From Goniomonas avonlea (Eukaryota; Cryptophyceae; Goniomonadida; Goniomonadaceae): a stretch of DNA of 18,478 nucleotides. The stretch covers positions 1-18,478 of the forward strand of contig QUTJ01031778.1 of the NCBI GenBank assembly GCA_003573635.1, read 5' to 3'. Each line of letters begins with the position of its first letter. Positions within the stretch are counted from its first letter, which is position 1. The position numbers were made by a program, and so were the translations under genes. Shown piece by piece: positions 1 to 10,600 of this stretch. The notes below the pieces were generated by a model. That model saw nothing but the letters and a program-made list of their open reading frames with translations, did not search any database and had not been told where the DNA came from.

Positions 1-3000
1 CGAGCGTGGGTGTGAGAGGTGGACTGGGCATTGGGGTGACCAGCCCGGCGTTGGTGGTGGGGAGTCTCGGGCTCGCGTTCTCGAGCGAGAGGGCGTCGCC
101 GAGTGCTGCTGCTGCGGCCAACGGACCGACCACGGGCGCGACCAGCGTGACGGTGGTGGGGTCGCGCTTTGGCAGTTTCGACTGCAGCGGCTCTGGGCGG
201 ATGGGAGGAAGCGGGGGTGCAGGCACGCCGTGGACATCCGACAGCGCTGTGGCGTGCAAAGTGAGCGGTGGACGTTGGTCNTTTGCGGGGGCCGGCTACN
301 CTGTGACGGTGCTGCGGGGTTCTGGTTCGCTGTCNTCGGTGTTCACGGTGAGCAGGGCGCTGAGCGTGAGCGGGGTGGTGGCCAGCAACGCGGCGGGGAC
401 CGGAGCCGTGAGCGTGACGGTGGTGGGCTCCAGCGTGGGCGGGTCGGACGAGAGCGGGCGCGGGCGCGTTGGGGTGAGTGCTTGCGAGGGAACAGCTTGG
501 GGGTCTGAGACGGCGGTGCAGTGCAAGGCTGCGACCGGGGTGCGCGGGTCGGGGTGGGTGCGGCTAACGGTGCAGGGCACGGCGGCCAGTTTGGGATCGG
601 CCTGGAGCCGGGAGACGGTGCGGGTGAGCGGGCTAGGAGCGTGCAACCTTGCTGCGACGGGCGCGGCAAGCGTGACCGTGGTGGGGTCCAACCTCGGAAG
701 GTTCGACGCGAGCGGGCGAGGGCGAGGGAGTGGGTCCGGGTGCGAAGCGACGNTGTGGTTTGCCGACACGGCTGTGCGGTGCAAGCTGGGTGGTGGGCTG
801 CGAGCGGGGCGGACGATGCTGGCGACCCTGGTGCGGACTGTGGGCTGCGTGGCGTCTGCTGTGAGCACGGACGGGCCGGTGGGGAGCAGCGTGAAGCCTT
901 CGAACGTGCACGCGACGGGGTCAATGAGCGTGACTGTTGTCGGCAGTAACGTGGGGGCTTGGGACGCGAGCAGCCGCGGGCGCATCGGAGCGAGCGGGAG
1001 CGAGGCGAGCGTTTGGGGCTCCGACTCGAGTGTGCGGGGCAAGTGTGCAACCGGGGCGCGGCTGACTCAGCGAGCCAGTCTGACGGCAGGGCAGCTGGCT
1101 TTCACGGCCGCGGGCGTTTTCACGTATGCCCGGGGCAAGGTCAGCAGCGTTGTCGCGAGCAACGCGGGGATCACTGGTGCCAGCAGCGTGACCGTTGTGG
1201 GGTCCAGCGTGGGAGGCACGGAGCGGACCGCGCGGATGCGTGTTGGCGGAACCGGGTGCGAGTCGACGGGGTGGACGTCGGACAGCTCTGTGGGGTGCAA
1301 GGCGATGGCGGGTTTGGGGCTGGCCTGTTTGAGCGCGGTGGGGACGGCAGTTGGTCAGGTTGGGTCGCTGGTGGGCGGGTTTACGGCCGACTTGACCCTC
1401 AAGGTGAGCGGGGCCGCGGAAAGCAACGGGGCAGCCACGGGGGCGAGCAGTGTGACGGTTGTGGGCTCTGCGCTTGCGCTTGGGGATCGGACTGCTCGAG
1501 GGCGGGTGGGCTGGACCGGCTCCGGGGCCACCTCGTGGGTGTCAGAGAGCGCTATCCGGTGCAAGTCGGAGGGGCTGTTGGGAGCGTCGCGGGGCGTTGG
1601 CGTGTCTATCGGCCAGCGGGTCGCGACGTTGGGGGCGCTCTTCACTGCGGACTCTGGTGGGGGCAGCAGTCTGGTGCGGTGCAACGGGGCTGCGACCGGG
1701 GCGGTGAGCGTTTCGGTCATTGGGGCGAGGTTTGGCACTTTTGTCACCTTTTCAGGCCGTGTCACCGCTAGTGGCTTCAAGGCCACTGTCTGGGTGTCCG
1801 AAAGCTCTTTGTCCTGCAAAGTCACGACTGGCCGTCGTTCGTCTCTTGAGTTCGCTCTCACTGCCGGCGTCCAGTTGCTCTCCGTGGCTTCTTGTTTTTC
1901 ATCCAACATGATCGCTGTTCGTCCAACTGCATCTTGGAATGCTGCTGTTACCGGCACCTCGAGTGTCACAGTTGTTGGCTCTTCATTTTGCTCTTTTGAT
2001 ACGAGTGCCTGTGTTCGGTTTGCGAGGACTGCAAGCGAGGTGACACGATGGCTGTCAGACAGCTCACTTCATGGCAAGGTTGGGACAGGGCTGCTGTGCG
2101 GTTCCGATCTCAGCTCAGTGTTGGTTTCTGCTGTTACCAAACATTGGGCCCCGGTGACTGCATCGTTCTCATTTGCTTCCCCAGCCCTCATAGTTTTGGC
2201 TTCGACCAATGCACCTTCCACAGGCAGCTCCAGTGTGACTCTCCTGGGGTTGTTCTATACTTCCAGTTTGAGCCTACAGACTCGAATTGGAAACGTGGAA
2301 TGCGAATCGACTGCTTGGGTTTCAGACTCTTCTGTTGTGTCGAGGGCGCCCGCGAGCTCGAAGGAACGCGTTGGGATTGTCGTGAGCATCTCGTCGTGTC
2401 AGGCCTCAATCACTCAAGGATTTTCGTTCGATCCTGTCGGCCTTATTGCCAGCGGTGTGTTGGCTTCGAACGGTGCTGCCACTGGCTCTGTTATCGTCAC
2501 TCTCGTAGCCCGCCACTTTGGGGCCATTCACCGCACGCCGTCTGCACGCTTCGGTGACACGAGCGTGGAGTCTGTGCTTTGGTCATCGACGACCGCACTT
2601 CAGGTGAAAGTAGCCGCCGGTTTTCACGCAGCTGTGGACGCTATGGTCACGCTATTGGCGAGATCGGCTACCTTTGAGTTTGGTTGGAGTTACTCCGCGC
2701 CAGTTACTCCGCGGACATCAGCTTGGAGCTCGGTTGCCACAGCGAGTGTGCGGGTCACGGTCCTTGGGCGCAACCTTGGCCACACCCGTCTGAGTGTGCC
2801 AACACGGCTCGGTTCGACCGGCCAAATGGCAACAACGTGGAGTTCTGAGAGTTCTGTGCGTTGCAAAGTTAGCCAAGGGGTTGCAGTCGCTCTCAGTTTC
2901 ACCACGACCACTACCCGGGCTATTTCGAGCTTGACTTTGGCATTCACGTATGTGGCTGCTACTCTTGTGCGGGCCGGTGACTCAAATGGCGGCACCACTG

Positions 3001-6000
3001 GCGCTCTCAGCGTCTCTGTCTTGGGGACCAATTTCGGGGGTCTGCAAAGTAGCTTGTGCAGCCGCATTGGCGGGAGCAGTAGTCAGGCCTCCTTGTGGTC
3101 TTCAGACAGTGTTCTGCGCTGTAAACACAGCGGTGTTGTTGCTGGTGTCGGTGTGGGCGTCACCGTAGGGGGTCAGACTGGGAGTGGTGTTGCGGTCTAC
3201 ACCCACGACTTCCGGGTTAAGATCGCTGTTCGCTCCAATAGTCCATCCACTGGGTCGCTTAGTGTGACCATTATTGCACGCGGCTTGTCGCTGTCCGACA
3301 TGTCGGCGAGAACTCGTTTGGGTGGCAGTGGAAGCCCTGCCACGTGGTGGTTTTCTTCCAGCTCTGTTCGCTGCCAGCAACCTCAAGCACTGCGAGCAGG
3401 GCTTAGCATCGCGGTGACCACGTCGCGGGCTCCTCGAAGTGCTGCCCTGGTGTTTACAACTGACATCATGAGGATCGTGGGGTTGGCGTCTCAGAACCAC
3501 AACGGAGCGTCCACAGGGTCAATATCGGTAACGCTCCTGGGGCGGGGCCTCAGTCACAACCGCAGTCCACGCGCCCGGGTGGGCGGCACACACCCAAAGA
3601 TGACCATGTGGATGTCTGACACCTCGGTGCGTTGCCGCCTTGCTTCTGGATTAGGGGAAGCTGTTTGGGCCTCCGTGAGCGTGGCTCGCGGGATTGCCAC
3701 TCTTGCGTCGGCCTGGACGTACGACATGCTTGTCCTCTTCCGGATGGACCCGACTAACGGTGCGTCTACCGCCGCAAACTCTGTGACAGTGGTTGGGCGA
3801 AACCTCGGCAGCATGCAGTACACTGCGGCAGCATCGTACGTCGGGAGTGCGTGCGATGCTACTGCATGGATCTCGGACTCGGCCTTACATTTGAAGACTC
3901 CGCGGGGTGGTGGGAGCGCGTGTGCCCTGGGTGTCTCATTGATCCACTTCGTTGGCTGTCTGACATCCTCCTGGAGCTATGCCGCACCGAGTATCACAGC
4001 GGCGCATCCGAGCAACGGTCCTGTAACAGGTGCTGTGTCCGTGACAGTGCTTGGCCTTCGGCTGGTGGGCGTGGATAGTTCGCAGCGGCTGCTAGCGGGC
4101 TCGTCCTCCTGCGAGACAAGTGCATGGGTTTCTGACTCTGCTGTGCTCTGCAAGTCTGGACAAGGTGACCAAGGTGGCCTTGGCTTGGCTGTTTCATCAG
4201 CTCGAGCCCCTGCCGGATCTCTGTCTCAGAATGTGCTGAGATCTGACAAGACGAATGTTGCGGATACGCCTTTGTTCCAGAGACTGCCTCAGTTGCGCGC
4301 CGTTCCCATCACCCTAGCTGGGAACCACGGCTCCTCGCGCCCCTCCACATCACTGAGTTTGCGGTCTGGAACGACCATCCTCAACCCAGTCCTTCCTGTG
4401 ACTGGCGCTGTCAGCGTCACTGTGCTCATGAACTCCATGAGTGGAGCGGAAGGCGGGAGCGGGTCAGTACGCGTTGGCAGGACGGCTTGCGAGGGAGTGC
4501 TTTGGACGTCGGTGACATCAGTTCGTGCCAAATCTGTGGCATTGTGTCCAACTCCTGCCTCCCTGACCTTTGTCGTCTCCGTTGTTCGCCAGCGCGACAC
4601 GCTGACGGCAGCGTTTTACTTGTTGAACCCGTCTGCGTTCGATCTCGCACCATATTCCCGCACTGCGACGACAGGGTCGACTCTCGTAACAATTCTCGGC
4701 GCCAGTCTCGGTGCCGCAGCAAGCAGCACAAGCACACGGGTGCGCCCCACCTCTGCTGAGGCCTCAGTTTGGCTGTCCGACACCTCAATTGCTGCTCGTA
4801 TTGCTGCCGGGACCGGCCCAGCATGTGAGATGCGCGTCAGTGTCGCGCAGTTGAGCGCCCACCTGCCCGCAACATTTTCGTTCGCCGCGCCGGTTGTCGC
4901 GGCAACAGTGGGGTTCAACGCGTCTTCGGAGGGGCCACACCTCATCACTGTCCTCGGACAAAATTTCGGCTCCTCCAACACCTCGTCTGCTGCTGCTGTG
5001 TCAGTGGGGCGCATTGACTGTCCAGGATTGGCATGGGTGTCGGACACTGCGCTGTCGTGTGACGCCCCTGCTGGGCTGTTGTCTCGCGGTGAGAGCGTGG
5101 TTGTCACGGTCGAGGGTCTCAGTGGGCAGCTGTGCTTGGACGGCTGGCGCTCGCAGGGTGGTGAGTGCATCGACGTCAATGAGTGCGCCACGGACCACGG
5201 AGGATGTGCCCCCAAGCCGCAGGGCCAGTGCCTCAATACCTGGGGTAGCTTTTCTTGCTTTTGCAATCGTGGATGGACGGGCAACGGTCTGGAGTGTGTC
5301 GATGTTCGGTCCTGCCCTTCCTTAAACTGCGCTTGCCAGCACGATCCAAGTGGTTTACAGCTGTGCCCGCTAGAGATCAACGAATGTTCGACCAACCACG
5401 GCGGCTGCGACCACAACGCCGATTGCATCGATCTCCCGTCGTTTTCATGCCAGTGCCGCTCTGGGTGGATTGGCAACGGAACCCGTTGTGACGACTTCGA
5501 CGAGTGCAGTGTGAGCGGGAGCTGCGACCCGCACGCCTCGTGCACAAACAACATTGGCTCGTTCTCGTGCATGTGCAACCCGGGCTGGAGTGGGACTGGG
5601 GTGCAGTGCACGGATGTCAACGAGTGTTCAACTTTCAATGGCGGCTGCCCGCCTTTGTCCGCCGCCTGCAAGAACACCCTCGGGTCGAGCTCCTGTGAAT
5701 GCAAGCCCGGCTGGCTCGGGAACGGCCTCGACTGCAAGGATCTCAACGAGTGCGCGACTAATAACGCAGGTTGTCATGAAACTGCGGAGTGCCAGAACAG
5801 CCTAGGGAGCTTTGTGTGCTCTTGCCCACGGGGCTGGCTCGGTGATGGCTCCGTTTGCCAAGATATAAACGAATGCGCTGTCAGCAACGGGGGCTGCGGC
5901 TTGCACGCTTGGTGTAACAATACGGTGGGTTCCCGCACTTGTTCGTGCGACGCCGGCTGGACAAGGACTGGAGAAGTCTGCCGTGATGTCAACGAGTGCG

Positions 6001-7612
6001 CGACCTTGAACGGCGGGTGTGACGACGTCCCCAAAGGCGCGTGTGACAACTCAGAGGGTTCGTTCTCGTGTCGCTGCGAGCCAGGTTACACCGGATCTGG
6101 ACGAGTTTGCATTCTCGCTGCCGAAGCGCAGCCCTGCGACCGTGGAGAGTTCGGGCTGTCTGGAGTGGCGCCGTGCACGCCCTGCGCGAAAGGAAGTTAT
6201 GCGGCGGTGACTAACAGCAGCAAGTGCACGCTGTGCCCCGAGGGCAAGTCCACCGTGGGCGTCGGCGCGACGTCTTCTCAGGCTTGTGCTGACATCTGCC
6301 CCCCCGGCAGCACCGGCTCCGGTGGCGTGTGGCCGTGCACTCTCTGCCCCGTCGGCCACTACCAGCGCCATGCCATGCAGACAGCCTGCCTCCCTTGCCC
6401 TCCCCTCACTAGCACATTGTCCGTGGGTTCAACCGCCTCGTCTGCGTGTCTGTCGGTTTGCCCGAGCGGCAGTGTGGGTAACGGTGGCCTGGCTCCGTGT
6501 TCTGCGTGCCCAATGGGCTCGTATCAAGCTGGCCCAATGGAATGCTTCCCTTGCCCTGCGGGGCTCAGCACCAACAGGACTGGCAGTGGCGACATTTCGC
6601 AGTGCGTGCCCCTGTGCCCCTCTGGCCTGGTTGGCCCGGCCGGGGTCGAGCCCTGCTCTCCTTGTCCGCTTGGTTCGTTTTCCAACGCGACTGGGCGCGA
6701 GAATTGCACACTGTGCCCCCCCGCCCACTCGACTGTTGCTCGAGGCGCGGTGAGCATCGCGGACTGCAAACCCTCGTGCCCGCGAGGCACGTCTGGGCCT
6801 GGGGGTATCTTACCGTGCGCTCTTTGTCCAGTGGGCCGGTACTCGAATCAGTCAGCCTCCGACTCGTGCGAGAAGTGTCCCAACGGCACCTCAACGGTCA
6901 TGCAGGGCGCTTCGTGGATTGGTGACTGCAGGACAGTGTGTGCCGAGGGCAGCGTTGGCCAGTCGGGAGTGGTGCCGTGCAAGCCCTGCGCAGTCGGCAC
7001 CTACCAGCCCCAGCCCGGTCAAGAAGCATGCCTCGCATGCCCCTCGCAGACAAGCACCGCCGCAGCAGGCGCATCAAAGGCCAGCGACTGCCTCCCCATC
7101 TGCGATGCAGGTACATACGGGCCCGTTGGAGGCGTGACTCCCTGCCTCCCCTGCCCGGTCTCCACCTACAACAGTCTTCCTCGCGCGTCTGCGTGCAACC
7201 CGTGTCCTCACGGTCTCTCGACGGCTGCGAATCGAACGATCTTCGTGAGTGACTGCCGCGTTTTTCCGCCGGAACAAGTCTCCAGCCTGTCCTGGTTTTT
7301 CCATGGGGCTCAAACCGCGCGGGTAGTGTGGTCGTTGCCCAGTTCCAACGGCGCCCCCATTGACCGCTTCCGTGTGTTCTACACGACTGGCGGCACTAGG
7401 CACGAGGTCGAGGTCGCCTTTGATCCCGAGACTGGGCCCGAGTTCGTGCTTGGTTCTGGCCTCGGCGTGCCAGCCAGCGGCCCGCTCCCTCGTGCTGGGC
7501 AAGTGTGGAACGTTAGCGTTGTCATGGCCAATACCGCAGGTTGGGGACAAGAAGGGGCCGTGATTCCGTTTTTGCAGCTGCCGAGTCCTCCCGGCGCTGT
7601 TACGGACCTCAG
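1..7612 (+). CDS. Exon 1 (5'-partial): TIG-like repeats, cbEGF array, GCC2/GCC3 repeats, FN3 and start of second FN3
   Basis: A single uninterrupted frame (codons start at positions divisible by 3) runs from the left edge to the donor at 7613, about 2,537 codons with no intron. It encodes the whole repeat array, all EGF modules, seven GCC-type units and FN3-1. The exon ends with two bases of a codon (AG, phase 2). Reading on past 7612 gives a short hydrophobic tail (VLIVCVFCVAC, stop at 7650) that I take as intron translation, because splicing to 7710 rebuilds FN3-2 with the usual 15-residue spacing from VTDL to VSW. The frame is already open upstream of the GTG at 6, so that codon is not a start. 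Four N bases leave four unknown residues. Confidence 0.88.
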
Positions 7613-10600
7613 GTGTGTACTGATTGTGTGTGTTTTTTGTGTAGCCTGTTGATGCACTTGCGTTGTTTGTTTTCTGATCGTTTCAGACACTTAATTCGAC
7701 TACTTACAGTGTGGAAGCCGCCTCGTGCTCCTCCCTTCACGTGTCATGGACGCATCCAGCCAACGGGGGGGCACCACTCTTGGACTACACCTTGCACTTC
7801 ACCCTCAGCTCTGGGCTCAGATCTGTTGTCCTCCCGCCCGGGTACCAAACCTTCGACATCAGCGGCGAAGGGGGCGCGTGCGGGGGCAGCGACACCCAGC
7901 TGCTTCGGCCAGGGGAGCTTGTGTCGGGCATAAGTGTGCGCGCTCGCAATGTCGTGGACAACGGTCCCCCGCTCGCTGGCGTCAACGCGACGACCCGTTC
8001 TCCTTGCACGCTGGACGTAAGAGATGGACTGCTGCTGTGGCTGCGAGCCTCCAGTGCTGTCTCCTCTTCCTCTCAGGGTAAGTTTCCTTTGCCCTGTTGT
8101 GTTTCTCGGTTCTTCTTTTTCTGTTGTTTTTCTTTTGTCACGCCCGCTGATGTTGCGTCCAGTTGTGCGGCAGTGGGAGGATGAGCGAGGTCTGCACTCA
8201 GCCCACGCCTACTGCTCCCTCCGGGCACCGGTGCGGACGGTGACTCCTGCAGGTGTCGCCTTGGTCGAGTTCTCTGGGGACGACGCGCTTGTGCTCAACG
8301 GCACGACCGACTTCCCCCTCTCGCCGGCTACAGATTCCTGGTCGGTGTTTTTTGTTGGGCAGCCGTCTGGGCTTGGGCCTCAAGCCACGGGGAGCGCGGC
8401 TGCTCGTGTCCTCGGCAGTGACGCGCCTGGGCGAGAGTGGTTTGTTGGCGCCGGTCGCGACGGCGGTGTGGGTGTGATCGGTGGAACGTCGCCGCTGCTC
8501 TGGCGGTCGGAGTACTTGTCAGCATGGCATGTCCAGTACGAACCGAACGCTAACGGGACTCGTGTGGTCTCCGTTCCGAGTGAGGTGCTTCCATCTCAAC
8601 GAGAATCTTTTATCCTGCCAACGGCGACGGCGGCGGCGAGTATCAACAACCTCACCTCCATCTCGGTGGGTGGTCCCACTCTGGGAGCGAACTGCAACGT
8701 GGCATCCTCTCAAATCGGTGAGTTGTGCCCCCTTGCGCCCTTACTGGTCTGCTTGCCAATGTCTTTGTGCGTGCAGTTTTGTTACACATCTTCCCCCCAC
8801 TTCCCTCTCACTCACTCTGCACAGGACCGGAAGGTGGCGTGCGACTCGCCGAGGTTCTCGTCTACCGTGGATTACTGTCCTCAGCCCAATCGGCCTCCAT
8901 TCTCGACTACCTGCGCTCGCGCTACTCTCTGCTTCCACGGGCGGTCGTCGTCTCGGCCGGCTCACCGGGTGGCCTCCCGACGGCTGGTGGCGGTGTGATC
9001 CGGCTCGAGCTGCTGCATGTCCCGTCCGACCCGTCGCGTCTGCGCGTGACTCTGCGGGTGCATGGGACCGCTGGGTTCCTGCCGAGCGAGTGCATGGATG
9101 TGCAACGGGATTCCGTGCAGCGGCCCTGCTCGTCTGGGGAAGCGGCTCTGTTAGTGGCAGTGTCATGCACAGCTCCTCCTGGTTCTGGCATTGTTGAGCC
9201 TGTTGTGGATGTGGATCAGGTGGGGCAGAGCTCGGTTCAGACGATCAGTGTGAGCTACGCTCCGGCTGTTGTCCGGCACCCGCCAGCGTCGTTGATACTA
9301 CCGCGAATTGCAGGGCAGATTCTAACCTTTTCAGGGCGTAATTTCGGAACTGACGGAAGTCTCATCACGCTCACGGATATCTACGGCCGTCGGCTGTGTC
9401 ACACACCGCGTGTGACCGTCCCTCACTTCGAATTCACCTGCGTGAGTTTAAAACTGCCGTCGTTCCAAGCTGCGTCGTACATTGTGAGCGTGCACGGCGT
9501 CCGCTCTGAGATCCCCCGCCCGGTCGAGGTTCCCAAAGCATGCTCTGGGCACATACTTATTCCACCGGTTGCGGTGGACTCCTCGTTGTCGTTCGACGAT
9601 GGAAGCGGCACCGACGACTACGAGGACAACCTCAGCTGCACTTTCGTCGTTCGCGCTGGAGGCGGCGCCACTGCCATCGAACTCTCCTTCACCAGCTTTG
9701 CCCTCGAGGCTGCCAGCAGCGGAGGACAGTGCCTGTATGACTTCCTCTCTGTCTTCGATGGTGGCGTTGCGGATGATGAATTCTTGATGGGTTCGTACTG
9801 TGGTACAACGCTCCCGCCTGTGCTCCGCTCCAGTAGCGCCGAAGGTTTGCTCCTTGTGTTGCGATCGGACAACTCGAAGGTGTCGAGGGGGTTCAATGCG
9901 ACCGTCAAAGGCCTTAACTGTGAGACCCTCGGGTGTTCCGGGAGCGGGAGGTGTGACCAAGGCGTTTGTCGCTGTAACCCTGGATTTGCCGGCACATTCT
10001 GTGAAATCGATATTGGCGACTTCACCATTGTGCAGTCCAAGTCCTTCCCAAAGCTGGCGGGCATTGTAGCGCTGGCGGTGCATCCGCCAGCTCGCAACGC
10101 CTTTGTGTTCAGTGGCTCTGAGAACTTAGTGGCTGTCACTCAATACTCGATCCCGTCCTTCATCTTTCTGAGTCAGACCGAATTCTACTCGGGACCCAAG
10201 TCCCGCTCGCTCCCTGTGGTGTTGGCCGAGCCGTTCCTGTACGTTCCAGGCGGCTGCGCCCCTCTGCCGGATGGCACACCTGTGCACGACTGCCCCCCCT
10301 CGTCGTTCCGAGGCATTGCTCGTCTCAGCACTCGTAACCTTGCCTACACGTCCGTTCTCCCAACTCCAGAACTCTTTGGCATTTCGCATCCCTTCCTCGG
10401 CGGGCCGACGGACGGCGGCTGGACGCAGGGCGCCGGTCATCCGCAGTCAACCACTGTGCTGTTCGCCTACGCCTTGGAGCAGTGGTCCTTCGTTGTCCGA
10501 ATTGATGCTCTGTATTTCACCACGGTTGCGGTCGCCCTGTTGCCGCGAAGTCCTTGCTTGCTCGCAGTTGATCAGGACGTGCTGTATGTCGGCGTGCGGG

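Larger units (their letters stand above)
8008..8940 (+). other. Concanavalin A-like / LamG-like lectin domain (split by introns 2 and 3)
   Basis: After splicing the segment reads DGLLLWLRASS, QWEDERGLHSAHA, ALVLNGTTDF, DSWSVFFVGQPSG, REWFVGAGRDGG, LSAWHVQYEPN, NLTSISVGG and IGEGGVRLAEVLVYRGLLSSAQSASILDYLRSRY (here in short pieces). The order 'L-x-L-W-L-x-A', 'W-S-V-F-F-V', 'I/V-x-E-V-L-V-Y-x-x-x-L' and the closing 'YL..RY' is what I know from concanavalin A-like lectin/glucanase (LamG-type) folds. These usually bind sugars or protein ligands outside the cell. No catalytic motif is visible, and the exact Pfam family cannot be settled by eye. Confidence 0.65.

Noticed and set aside
6-8. GTG at position 6 as start codon
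   Set aside because: The frame is already open before it to the window edge, the residues belong to the tail of a repeat unit, and eukaryotic nuclear genes rarely start at GTG.
296-1042. Long minus-strand open frames (248 and 235 codons) opposite the first repeats
   Set aside because: They mirror the G-rich repeat DNA, which has few A/T and so few stops in any frame. They give Pro/Ser/Arg-rich text in step with the sense repeat.
959-1771. 270-codon frame on the + strand in a second frame of the repeat array
   Set aside because: Low-complexity Gly/Arg-rich text caused by the same base composition; the main frame shows the conserved repeat protein.
4616-5746. 376-codon minus-strand frame
   Set aside because: Antisense of the last TIG-like units and the EGF array; repeats of HS-L-x-S simply reflect the complement of the cysteine codons.
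8481-9197. 238-codon + strand frame crossing exon 3, intron 3 and exon 4
   Set aside because: It runs through a good intron and competes with the ConA-like domain frame; Arg/Ser-rich composition indicates an out-of-frame shadow.
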